Source: Siphonodentalium dalli (lineage: Eukaryota > Mollusca > Scaphopoda > Gadilida > Siphonodentaliidae). Taken from it: a DNA stretch of 64,000 nucleotides. Each line of letters opens with the position of its first letter. Position 1 is the stretch's first letter. The notes under the pieces are model-generated. The model made no database searches and had not been told where the DNA came from. It was given only the letters and a program-made list of their open reading frames with translations. Below are positions 1 through 10,845 of this stretch, in pieces. The stretch spans positions 95,725,345 through 95,789,344 of the forward strand of contig CP136061.1 in NCBI GenBank assembly GCA_032622095.1, in the 5' to 3' direction. The position numbers and the translations under genes are program-made.

Positions 1-823
1 GCAAAAGACACAGACAAAATGTATGCCATTTTGTTGGTATGATGTCCTTCTTCAAAATTACGGCAAATAATTTCGAAAAAAATTCAAAATGGCCGCCGAA
101 AAATGACGTCATATGCACGAAAATAGGAAATTTAATTAATATTTCACCATATCTTCCATTTTTCTTCACATTAATCATTAGTAAATGGCAATGTTTTTGA
201 GACAGTAATCAAGCGTGATATTATAGCGTCATTTTAAGACATTTGCCATTGACGAGGGTTCTGTAATAGATACAGAAAGAGGATTTGAAAAAGAGGGGTG
301 AATTTTCGATTGTTTTTGCAAGACGATTTTGATAGTCATTTTATCGACAAACCACACATGCTGTTAATAGAACGTCAACAACTATGTGCTTTATTTTATT
401 GGACGGATGTTTTACTTCAATGGGAATGAAATTGGTGTAGAAAATTTCCAAAATGGCCGCCGAAAATATGAAAAATGGTAAATATTGCCCCAGGGTGTCC
501 TGCAATGGCTTACAAGTTGTGGTTGATATATAAAATTGGCTAATCTGTATTATATACATTGAATACTAACATGTCTGATGTACCATGGATCATTGTTACT
601 ATTGTCACCACTGACATCACCAGAAATATTGGATTTTTCTCTCACAAACTTGACATAAATATCGTCAAAAATTCACTTTTCAGGGTTGGACAATGTTTTA
701 AAGTAAAATGCAACTATCATTGGTATCAAAGGTATTTATTGTTTTGGTCTATCTTAAATGTGTCACACTACGGTGTTTATAGACCAAATTGCTCAAGATG
801 GCTTCCAAAATGGCAACCAAATT

Positions 824-1095
824 TGTAAAAAGTTAATTTTTTACATATATCCCGAACATTATTCTCTGCGTTATCCGACAAGGTAGCAAACTGTGACTCA
901 CTTGGTTATTATACGTGTTAGTTAATTAATTGACAACTACGTTCTATTCTGTTTGTCCCGGTTCCGTATGGGGCATGACAAATTCATTTTAAAGTTGCAG
1001 TATGGAATTTTGCGGAGAACCTCTTTTGTGATTCTGGCCATATTATTGAAAGGAAATGGGCAGAACTTTGAAACGGAACTGAGTTGAACCATAAT
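824..1095. other. Segment present only in the left arm of the giant inverted repeat
   Basis: About 270 bp lie between the 'AACCAAAT' and 'ATGTGGCTATTCTGG' parts of the left arm. In the right arm (near 3340) these two parts are directly adjacent. The segment is therefore an insertion on the left or a deletion on the right, after the arms formed. No TIRs or coding potential were seen in it. Confidence 0.6.
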
Positions 1096-1167
1096 ATGTG
1101 GCTATTCTGGCCCATTATGATAAAAAGTGATCAACTGGATAAAAGATGGATGCCAAGATGGCAGCCA

Positions 1168-2335
1168 GGGAGTTACTGTATGATCATAGGTGATGTGAAT
1201 AGGTATACAGGGAGTTACTGTATGGTGATGAATGATGTGAATAGGAATACAAGGAGTGACTATATGGTTATGAGTGGGGTGTCCATGGTGAGATGCATAG
1301 GAATATAAGGAGTGGTTGTATGGGCATGTGTGAGGTGAATCGGTATACATGTAGTGACTGTACGGTGTATTGTTGTGTGTGACCAATGTGACCGTATGGG
1401 GATTGCTGTGGTGTATATATATAACGAGAGTAGCTACGTGGTCATCCGTGTGTTGTTTATGTATATATGGAGTGACTGTAAGGTCGTGGTGGGATGTATA
1501 TGTGTACCGTGTGTGGCTGTATTGTGACATGTGGGTGTATATGTATATTTGTGCTGTCTGTATGATCATGGATGGAGTGCGTAGATAAATAGGGAGTGAT
1601 TTTATGGTTATGGGTAATGTGTATAGGTGCACATGGTATGCCTGTACGGTCAAGATTGAAGTTATATGCATACCTGGAATAAGATGGATGGTCATTGACG
1701 AGCATGTGGCTATATATGGAGTGCCCTTTTGGTAACGGGTGGGTCGTATATTTATATATGTTGTGGATGTATTATCATCGGTGGTGTATAGGGTGTAGAT
1801 GAATGATCATGGATGGCGTGTATGAGTATACAGTGAGTTGCTGAATTGTCATGTGTGAGGTGTATATGCAAGTATGAAACTTATGAGTGGTCGTGTGTGC
1901 GGGTATTGGTATATTTAGAATGGCTCAACATTGGTGAGGTGTATATTCGGATTGACTCTATGGTCATGGGTATGGCGAATAGATATACATGTAGTGGCTG
2001 TAGGGTCCATGGTGAGGTGAATGGGTATACAATGAGTGACTGTATGATCGTGAATGTGGTGAATATGTATACATAGAGTGACTATATGGTCAGGTTTAGG
2101 AGTACACCTGGTGTTCATGCATGGTGACTCATGGCTGTATCGTCATTTGTGGCATGTACCGGTATAACCAAATATGGCTGTGTGGTCAGGTGTACATGTA
2201 TAGAGTGGGTGACTATATTGTCAGTTGTGTGGTGTTTATGTACACATGAGGTCATGGTGGGTTGTACATGTGTAATTTGGGTGGCTATCCACTTTCCACA
2301 ATAACTCAAGGATATGTTAATCAATAGAGAGGTCA
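1168..2335 (+). repeat. Degenerate ~42-bp minisatellite, left arm
   Basis: The repeated unit reads roughly GGAGTGACTGTATGGTCATG, then GGTGAGGTGAATAGGTATACA, with many substitutions and length changes. It carries no convincing gene. The small open frames here, on both strands, are products of the repeat. Confidence 0.8.
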
Positions 2336-2399
2336 TGTTAAAGAGTTCTCCACCTTGATAGTGTTTGTGTACATGGGAGAACTTTAAACGTGAAAAAGC

Positions 2400-3270
2400 G
2401 ATAGCCAAAAATTACCACACAGTCATTCCATATATACATAAACACCACAGACATAACAATATAGTGACCAACTGTATAAACGTACACCTGACCTATGACC
2501 ACGGATGGCCATACAGCCATGAGTCACAATGCAGGCACACCGGGTATAATCCTAAACATGACCCATAACCATAGAGTCACTCCTTGTATACCCATTCACC
2601 TCACCATTGGCCATACGGTCATCCCATGTATACCTATTCTCCACACACACATGGTCAAATAGACATTCAATATATACATCAACACCACACCAATGACCAT
2701 AGAGTCACCCCGGGTATACATAACCACCTCACCAATGGTCATATAGCCACTCGCTTCATACACATACCCTCACATATGGCACCTGTACCTATTCAAAACA
2801 TTCATACATGATCATGGTCAATCATAGTATATATATATTCACCTCACCCGTGGCCATGTCACTCCCTGTATCCCTATTTGTCACACCATAGCAGAATAGC
2901 CACTCAAGATATACTAATACTCCCCAGCCATGTCAGTATATTCACTCCATGTATGCATATGCACATCATCCATGGCCATATAGCCGCTCGCTATATAAAC
3001 ATACCCGTCGCCCATGACCATATAGCAACACATGTGTATACCCGTATAACCTACACATGACCATACCGGCACGAATCACCAAACAGGAACACCGGGTATA
3101 CTCATACACCTGACACATGACCATTTAGTCACTCCCTTTATAGCTATTCATTATATTTATGATCATACAGTCACTCATTGTATACATACATGTACTCATC
3201 TCACCATTGACCCTTCAATAACTCCCTGTATACCTATTCACCTCACCTATGCTCAAATAGTAACCCACTG
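2400..3270 (-). repeat. Same ~42-bp minisatellite, right arm, inverted
   Basis: The reverse complement of the left-arm unit is seen repeatedly (CATGACCATA, CAGTCACTCC, TGTATACCTATTCACCTCAC). This tract is about 300 bp shorter than the left one, so units were gained or lost independently in the two arms. Confidence 0.8.
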
Positions 3271-4162
3271 GCTACCATCTTGACATCCACCCTGTATCCA
3301 GTTGATATGTTTTATCATAATGGACCAGAATAGCCGCATATTTGGTTGCCATTTTGGAAGCCATCTTGAGCAATTTGGTCTATAAACACCGTAGTGTGAC
3401 ACTTTTAAGATAGACCAAAACAATAAATACCTTTGATACCAATGATAGTTGCATTTTACTTAAAACAATTGTCCAACCCTGAAAAGTGAATTTTTGCCGA
3501 TATTTATGTCAAGTTTGTGAGAGAAAAATCAAATATTTCTGGTGATGTCAGTGGTGACAATAGAAACAATGATCCATGGTGCATCAGACATGTTAGTATT
3601 CAATGTATATAATACAGATTAGCCAATTTTATATATCAACCACAACTTGTAAGCCATTGCAGGACACCCTGGGGCAATATTTACCATTTTTTCATATTTT
3701 CGGCGGCCATTTTGGAAATTTTCTACACCAATTTCATTCCCATTGAAGTAAAACATCCGTCCAATAAAATAAAGCACATAGTTGTTGACGTTCTATTAAC
3801 AGCCTGTGTGGTTTGTCGATAAAATGACTATCAAAATCGTCTTGCAAAACAAATCGAAAATTCACCCCTCTTTTTCAAATCCTCTTTCTGTATCTATTAC
3901 GGAACCCTCGTCAATGGCAAATGTCTTAAAATGACGCTATAATATCACGCTTGATGACTATCTCAAAAACATTGCCATTTAATAATGATTAATGTGAAGA
4001 AAAATGGAAGATATGGTGAAATATTAATAAAATTTCCTATTTTCGTGCATATGACGTCATTTTTCGGCGGCCATTTTGAATTTTTTTCGAAATTATTTGC
4101 CGTCATTTTGAAGAAGGACATCATACCAACAAAATGGCATACATTTTGTCTGTGTCTTTTGC

Positions 4163-4859
4163 TAACAACCGATCTATTACAACGATTAAATACAGCTGGT
4201 CGGAATTAGAGGAAATGGCGGCCATCTTGGATTCAAATGGCTCTAGCACCTAGTAGGGCCACCTTTATTTTTCGGTGAAATCCGATTCTTTATCTGGATA
4301 CCATAGGGAACAATAAAAATAAGGTTATTTGTAATCATCGGGGGGGGGGTGCAGGTTGACCTTATTGGCTCCCCGACTATTAGCTCAACTTTACCCAGTC
4401 AAGTTTGAGCTATTGCGACGCCGATGCATACGTCAACAATTTCCTTTGGTAACCCGTACAGACCACACTCCTCTTCACCAAACTTTATATGGATTTTTGG
4501 AGTGACCTCTAGATCGGAGTTATCAATTTTTTGAAAACATTACCGCAGGCAGCCATTTTGAATTTCACACTTGAATCCATCGGCACACCCTGTAGCCAAA
4601 TTTCATATTTAGAAAATTTACAGGCATGTTTAAGATCAACTATGGATGGGAGCTAGCTGTCAAATTTAATGATTTTGATAGAAAAAAGCAACCATATTGG
4701 ATTTTACTCTTTGTATGACTAAATTATTTGGCATTTTCCAAATTATTCCCTCCGATTTAAGCTATGATGTAACACAAACAATAAGTACAATTATGTTGTG
4801 AAAAAATTCCAACTAATGTTGTGTCAGTCCAGAAATTTCTAACAGTTGAGTTTTGATCA
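4163..4859. other. Intergenic, no feature recognised
   Basis: This AT-rich stretch holds a G10 run near 4340. No coding frame, RNA gene or repeat with a partner in the window was recognised. Confidence 0.5.
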
Positions 4860-4939
4860 CCAGAACCAAAAATTACCCCACCCCAACAATACTTAATCCT
4901 AGGATTGTTAGGGGTGGGGTAAATTTTTGTTCTGGGGAC
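4860..4939. repeat. Short palindromic hairpin element
   Basis: The left side CCAGAACCAAAAATTACCCC and the right side GGGGTAAATTTTTGTTCTGG are near-perfect inverted repeats with arms of about 35 bases around a short centre. This looks like a small MITE-type hairpin. Confidence 0.65.
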
Positions 4940-4948
4940 CTGTGGCCA

Positions 4949-5067
4949 AATCCGGACGCGCTGAATACTCAAGCAGTCGTTCATGTCCGACAATCCCCGG
5001 TGATTTCTGGGGTCAGTGTGTTCATAAACATATGAACGACATTGATAATGACGTCACGTTACGTTCA
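4949..5067 (+). repeat. CRE-bearing dispersed repeat, copy 1 (truncated)
   Basis: The copy starts with CCGGACGCGCTGAATACTCA and continues through TCCGACAATCCCCGGTGATT to an inverted repeat around TGACGTCA (5049-5056). It is cut short where the hairpin element at 5074 begins. Confidence 0.7.
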
Positions 5068-5073
5068 TATAAG

Positions 5074-5206
5074 AAATGAACGGCGGTTTCAATGCGGTCA
5101 TGTGGTTTTGACCGCGAGAAAAAATCAGCAAACTGCATGCGGAGTTTGCTGATTTTTTTAACGCGGTCAAAACCCATGACCACGTTGAATCCACCGTTTA
5201 TTATTT
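5074..5206. mobile_element. Hairpin MITE, copy 1
   Basis: The arms begin AAATGAACGGCGGTTTCAA and end with the inverted form CCACCGTTTATTATTT. The interior, TTTTGACCGCGAGAAA followed by AGTTTGCTGATTTTTT, also folds back, so the whole unit is a near-perfect hairpin. Two further copies lie within 1.2 kb. No coding capacity; the founding superfamily is unknown. Confidence 0.7.
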
Positions 5207-5667
5207 ATATTTATATACTTAAATTCATTATGAACTAGGATTGTATGTCTTTCCCACTATTTATTCATCTATTTAAACGAACGCATGGAGTTCAGATCAG
5301 ACAGTTCGAATCCTTGTTTTTTGGAAAACCAAACATTTTGAGAATCCGTTCATGGAGAACGGAAGAAACGCAATTTCACAGTAAAGTATACACATATGAC
5401 AAAATGTCTTGTTTAGCTTGTAACTAATGTAGACGTGTTGATTTCAAGAATGATTAATATCTGAAACTAACAATTAAGTTTCGGCTGCGGTTAAGAAATC
5501 GACAACACGCCGTTCTACCATAATAATATATTTGTGAGGTTCGGGGGAATATTTGTAGCGGCAAGGAAAATGATAAAACTCTATTGAGTAGCGCGTTTTT
5601 TTTAACATCAACGCTCAGTAACACCGAGCAACAACACTGATTGTAGACCGAAACAAATTTCTTGCCA

Positions 5668-5876
5668 AATCCGGAACTACTAGATACTCAAGCAGTCGGT
5701 AATTTCCGACAATCCCCGGTGATTTCCGGGACCAATGTGTTCATAAACCTATGAACGACACTGGAAGTGACGTCACGTTACGTTCATAGGTTTATGAACG
5801 CATTGAATAAGGGGTGTGTCTACCGTAACGCTATGGGGAAATCGGAAGAGATATCAGGTGTATGTAAATATATAAG
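5668..5876 (+). repeat. CRE-bearing dispersed repeat, copy 2 (complete)
   Basis: About 205 bp, from CTACTAGATACTCAAGCAGT to TCAGGTGTATGTAAATATAT. It contains GTGTTCATAAACCTATGAAC and its inverted partner flanking TGACGTCA (5768-5775). Confidence 0.75.
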
Positions 5877-6022
5877 AAATGAACGGCGGTTTCAATGTGG
5901 TCATGGGATTTTGACCGCGAGAAAAATTCAGCAAACTGCATGACCCCGGGTTCATGCGGAGTTTACTGAATTTTTATCGCGGTCAAAACCGATGACCACG
6001 TTGAATCCGCCGTTTATTATTT
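5877..6022. mobile_element. Hairpin MITE, copy 2
   Basis: Same arms as copy 1, with a GACCCCGGGTTC centre. It directly abuts the end of the preceding CRE-bearing repeat, as copy 1 does. Confidence 0.7.
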
Positions 6023-6196
6023 ATATTTATATACTTAAATTCATTATGAACTAGGATTGTGTGTCTTTCCCACTATTTACTCAACTTTAATTAAACGCAC
6101 GGAGTTCAGTTCGGACAGTTCGAATCCTCGCATTTTAGAAAACCAAACATTGTGAGAATCCGTTGACGGAGAGCGTAAAAGGCAATTTCACATAAG

Positions 6197-6347
6197 AAAT
6201 GAACGGCGGTTTCAATGTGGTCATGGGATTTTGGCCGCGAGAAAAATTCAGCAAACTGCATGAACCCCGAAGGGGTTCATGCGGAGTTTGCTGATTTTTT
6301 ATCGCGGTCAAAACCCATGACCACGTTGAATCCGCCGTTTATTATTT
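6197..6347. mobile_element. Hairpin MITE, copy 3
   Basis: Same arms again, with a perfect central palindrome CATGAACCCCGAAGGGGTTC. It lies about 175 bp after copy 2, separated by a repeat tail that also follows copy 1 (the AATTCATTATGAACTAGGATTG segment). Confidence 0.7.
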
Positions 6348-6361
6348 ATATTTATATACTT

Positions 6362-6750
6362 ACGCTCTTTAAAACACTTCTCCAAATATGTCCATTATTT
6401 CGTAAAAAAAAACTTTTTCAAATATCTCCGTTATTTCGTTTATAAAAATAATTTCCTATTTCTATATTTCGCTCTATATTTCGCCCTATTTCGCTATTTC
6501 GCTGTATTTTCCTATTTCGATTTTTCGTGCTATTTCGCTGTATTTTCATATTTCGCTTTTTCGTTGTATTTCATATTTCGATAATTCGCTATATTTGACA
6601 TATTATGCGATATGGGATTATATGATAACCAACATTATGATAGTCAATCGAACATCTCGTGCCACCCGTGCTCGCGATTAGATGCCACTAGCCATCCAAT
6701 CGTGAACATCGATTACATATTGTTTGCTATCAAATTATTGGCGTATTGGC
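6362..6750 (+). repeat. TTTCGC-rich dispersed repeat, copy 1
   Basis: The block opens with AAAACACTTCTCCAAATATG and contains many TATTTCGCTATTTCGCTGTA-like motifs, then a tail ending GATTACATATTGTTTGCTAT. A second copy with the same order of parts lies at 29008-29710, interrupted there by a Helitron-like insertion. Confidence 0.65.
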
Positions 6751-6948
6751 TGACTAGATACTCAAGCAGTCGGTAATGTCCGACAATCCCCGGTGATTTC
6801 CGGGACCAATGTGTTCATAAACCTACGAACGACATTGAAAGTGACGTCACGTTACGTTCATAGGTTTATGAACGCATTGAATAAGGGGGCGTGTCTACCG
6901 TAACACTATGGTGAAATCGGAAGAGATATCAGGTGTATGTAAATATAG
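6750..6948 (+). repeat. CRE-bearing dispersed repeat, copy 3
   Basis: Full-length copy, with TGACGTCA at 6842-6849 inside the same inverted repeat. Confidence 0.75.
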
Positions 6949-7035
6949 TAAAGTATACACACATGACGAAATGTCTTGTTTAGCTTGTAATGAATGTAGA
7001 CGTATTGATTTCAAGAATGATAATATCTGAAACTA

Positions 7036-7245
7036 AATCCGGATGTGCTGAATACTCAAGCAGTCGTTCATGTCCGACAATCTCCGGTGATTTCCGGGAT
7101 CAATGTGTTCATAAACCTATGAACGACATTGAAAGTGACGTCAGGTTACGTTCATAGGTTTATGAACACATTCACTCAGGGGGCATGTCTATCGTAACGC
7201 TATGGGGAAATCGGAAGAGATATTAAGGTGTATGTAAATATATGC
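7036..7245 (+). repeat. CRE-bearing dispersed repeat, copy 4
   Basis: Full-length copy, with TGACGTCA at 7136-7143. The spacer between copies 3 and 4 repeats the segment that follows hairpin copy 1, AGTAAAGTATACACAxATGAC through ATCTGAAACTAA. The four copies are thus degraded units of one tandem-like block. Confidence 0.75.
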
Positions 7246-7675
7246 ATATGAACACACTGAGTATCCTTTTATACTTGGTGTGATTATTCACCATGCATGC
7301 ACATGAGTCTGTTTATATAGAATGATGACGAGTATTGAACTATTTCAAGTGAATCCACGCCATCCATGTGTAGACCAACCGTGTCAACGTATGACCGGAG
7401 TGATTTTACCGGAAATTGTTTTATGCTCATGAGTAACGTTTGCATCATTTGTTATTATGTTATGTAATAAGGTCGTGGATGAGCAGTTACAATTTCCGGT
7501 TTGAAAGAATCCATTAAGATTTGGACACAATCGAGTTTCATCTGAATGCATTATTGCGGAATCTTCAAACGGTGTTGAGCCAGATACGTTTGTGGAGGTC
7601 AGGATCGTGGCTAGATGGTTTCCCCATGGGGAGAGAGAGCGAGAGGGGGAGAGCGAGAGCGGGAAAGGGGAGGGA

Positions 7676-7778
<103 letters not shown>

Positions 7779-7789
7779 GGTGCCCACAA

Positions 7790-9112
7790 CTTGAAATTAA
7801 TAAACACAGTTTCAAAGTTTTATGGAAAACTCTGTGAAAAATTGGGATCAAGGAAATGTAAAAGCTGTAACAGTAACGTTAGTTTGAAAGTTAACGGTCA
7901 TTTAATATCTGAAAAATGTAGAATTTCATTAAAAAAAAATTAATATTGCAGGAGTGTTGGTTAAAAAACTCCCTTTGTCATCAAATTCTTGCGGGAAGCA
8001 GTTTGTTAAAAAGTATTACCATGACAAAGGAGTGAATGTAGACTCATTTCAGCTGGAAGTTGTATCCGAACATAAGATATCTGAACTATTCTTGTGGATC
8101 TCCATTCATCGACGGTCACTGGCTTCGACCATATTCCATCCAGGTTCCTGATGGATGTCGCCTCGGTTACTTCATCTCCTGTGGCTCATAAAATAAATTC
8201 AACAATAAATACTGGGTATATAAATTCCTAATGTTGTTCCAATTTATAAAAAACAAATATGAGAAAACAATTGCCGGCAACAATCGACCAGTTTCCATAT
8301 TAAAGTACTCAATCCGATTCTATGGTCCCCATATCATCAGATTTCAACAACAACAATCAACATTTTTTGAAATGCCGCTTCAGTTATCAGAATCGAGTAA
8401 TTTTCAAAAAATAATGCTAGACACAGTCAACTATAATATAAAATTGCACAAAACCTGTTATTTATCAACATTTTGGTCAACGAAATTGTGCCGGTTTGTC
8501 AAATATCTGGCATTAAAAAGTCACTTGATATTAGAGTTATCCATCTTCATCTGCAATTTGGTCCGAGACCGTGTTCCCGTCGACTGTTTATTGGGCCACC
8601 GAAAATTATCGGTGGTGAAAAATAATAGATTTCAAACATCGATATATGATTACTCTGAGCTTTGATGGGTGGGTTCCTCGACTCGAATAAATTATGTTTT
8701 AACCCCGAAGCCAATTAAATAGTAATTTGCGAACGTTAATTCTAATTCACGGTGCATCTTTAATCTCAGTCTCAAAAGTCTTAAGAAAAAGTGGTATATA
8801 AACAAATGGAAGCATAATTATTACAACATGATTTACCTTATAAGTTTTAGTCTGCATGGCTTTAGATCAATGTTTTCAACTGGATCAACACTATTATTAT
8901 TTAAATGATATCATTAGGAAAGAAATGGACACATGTCACTACACTGGTATGGGCCTTATATAAATCCAGAATGCTTTTGACACCGTTGATCACTCAAACC
9001 TCCTTTCCAAATTACACGCCATATAGGTTTAAATAACCAATTCTCTAAATTGTTTGAATCGTATCTCAATGATAGACCACAAGTGTTAGTACACCAGTGG
9101 GATATGTAGCAG
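7790..9112 (+). pseudogene. CR1-like non-LTR retrotransposon ORF2 fragment (broken)
   Basis: Reverse-transcriptase pieces of a CR1-like ORF2 can be read in shifting frames. A pre-RT segment (LVKKLP and KYYHDKGVN near 7955-8040) aligns by eye with LLNKLP and NYYRSKVD in the minus-strand copy at 14766-15047. Next come GFDHIPSRFLMDVAS (8125-8170), VVPIYKK (8232), GNNRPVSIL (8275-8305) and QNAFDTVDHSNLLSKLHAI (8965-9030). These match the order of RT motifs 0-2 in CR1/L2-type elements. Several frameshifts and stops, plus a 456-bp TTAA insertion at 8304-8759, show it is dead. The part before 7790 is obscured by the GA repeat. Confidence 0.75.
8304..8759 (+). mobile_element. TTAA-inserting element, copy A (456 bp)
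   Basis: The element begins AGTACTCAATCCGATTC and ends GGTGCATCT, flanked by TTAA at 8300-8303 and 8760-8763. It interrupts the RT domain of the surrounding CR1-like copy. The related copy at about 10955-10975 reads straight through the same point with one TTAA (CCATATTAATCTTAG), so it is a true empty site. TTAA duplications are typical of piggyBac and Kolobok elements. There is no transposase. Copies B and C lie at 36403-37277. Confidence 0.8.
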
Positions 9113-10689
9113 ACGAGTTTGGTTATGTGTGGTCCGAATGATAAAGTTCAGAGCACAATCCCATTGTTACAATCGTTCCCAGATTTTTGGTAAAGCACAC
9201 CAATTCCCAAAGCTGGCGAAGGAATAGTTCAGTGATTATCCCATTGTTAGGCACACGCAACTCATATGTTGAAATAACAGACAAATCGCACGGGCGCTTT
9301 AAAGTGGGACCAGTCCGTGTTGTTTCGGACATATCTATTCACATTCAACGGCGATCAGTGCATGTTAATCACGTTGTTCGGCGTGGCTAACCGGATATTG
9401 TGTCCAATCGCGGCCAGCGATCGGATTGTGCATCGTGGCCAAAACACGCTCAATGGCACATTTCCAGTTCATTGCATTATGTGGGATAAATTGTGCTCTA
9501 AGTCTGTCAGAGCACGCAAATAGTTCTTTACCTGAATAAATCTCGTCTTCGACTCGATTGATTCTGGTAAAGAACAATTCGTGTGCTCTAACCCTTACTT
9601 AGAGAGGGGAGTTCAGGCAGTAGTTGGAAAGGGGAAATTGATCTTACTATCAGGAGCAGGATCAAATGCATTATGTCACAGTGAAAGAAGAGATGAGTAT
9701 ACCCAGTCTGGGTGAACGTCGATTCTATATTTGAAATCTAGAGTTTGGAGCTAATGTCGCCAATACCATTTCTATTCAGCGAAGAGCTTCCCCAAAATGA
9801 CGTCACGGCTTTTTAAAAATACATCGATGATTGACAGGTGTCCCCACGTGTTATTTGTTGTGCTTCGCAAACAATGGCCTGTGTCGCGACATAAACTTGC
9901 AGAAGATAATATTTGTCGTGTGTGCGACTATTCTTTTTCGGGAGATGAACTCGCTGCATCAACCGGAAAGCTGCATCCGAGAGCAAAAAATTAGGTCGTC
10001 ATCAAAAATGATGCTTTAGAACTATTTAAAAGCATAAAATTAAGTCATTTCCTCGGTGTTTAACTTTCAGATGACATTTTTACGACAAATAATTTGATTT
10101 TCAAAACATGTTACAATAAAGTAAATCAAATACACGGACATGAGTGAGTTCTATTTATATTTATGGGAGGCCAAGTTGGTACCATGCTCAGGCCTATCTA
10201 TCAGTAGCACATCCTTCAAATTAATCCGAATCGTACCGAATATATAATTTCGAAGCCATTTTTTCTGTCTGTGTTGTATTTGCAAGCATCGCTTTCGATC
10301 GGAGAAATACCGACCAAATTCCGCGCTGTTACTATATTTAGAGGTGACATTGTGGGAGTCTCCGCCCACTAACACTTGTTTATTAACCCACACGGTTTCA
10401 TTGGACGGAAAATAATTTACGCAATCAATCAGATTACGGAATCCCGAGGACTTGGAAATGAGATAGCGATGTTATCCGTCAGACCTAATATTCAATGTTG
10501 TAATGAATATTTAGGTATGAGTTTACTCAGACTGGAGTATACCATGTTAAATTTCCCACCATTTTTTGTCAGAAGCCAAGGAAAATCGAAATTCAAAATG
10601 TGATCAAGCTACGGCATAATAATGACATAGCATGACTTCTGGCCGCCAGACATCGAGTTTAGGTCACGGAATAAGAATCCCCAGAAAAA
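9113..10689. other. Intergenic, no gene recognised
   Basis: Only short, unsupported open frames were found. GTTCTTTACC and GGTAAAGAAC near 9519-9575 form a small inverted repeat. No RT motif, RNA gene or longer repeat was recognised. Confidence 0.5.
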
Positions 10690-10845
10690 CCACTCATGTT
10701 AATAATGGATGACATCAAACTTCTAACATGGAACGCGTCTGGAGTAACTTCCGCTGGTTTGTTTATACCTAAAATCAATACTCGATCGACAGACAACTAT
10801 GACATTGTTGGAATTTCCGAGCACTGGCTCAATGACCATAACCTC
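10690..10845 (+). pseudogene. Family W ORF2: N-terminal endonuclease fragment
   Basis: The frame reads DIKLLTWNASGVTSAG and later IVGISEHWLNDHNLF. This is the start of an apurinic-type (EEP) endonuclease domain and resembles the WNATG...SEHWL starts at about 33390 and 61780 on the minus strand. The WN and SEHWL motifs correspond to EEP motifs I and II. Only about 50 residues remain before the sequence passes into CR1-like sequence. Confidence 0.75.

Larger units (their letters stand above)
1..4162. repeat. Giant inverted repeat (foldback-type element)
   Basis: The first bases of the window reappear as their reverse complement ending at 4162, and the match continues inward through both arms to a turning point near 2340-2380. 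There the short inverted motif AGTTCTCC / GGAGAACT brackets the centre. The outer part of each arm is non-repetitive; the inner part is a ~42-bp minisatellite in mirror orientation. The arms are unequal, about 2.35 kb left and 1.8 kb right. Long inverted repeats with internal tandem repeats are the hallmark of foldback (FB/Galileo-like) transposons, but a palindromic duplication is also possible. The left boundary is outside the window and no transposase was seen. Confidence 0.85.

Noticed and set aside
1084-3060. Several Tyr/His/Thr-rich open frames
   Set aside because: They are frames through the degenerate 42-bp minisatellite, with mirror images in the other arm.
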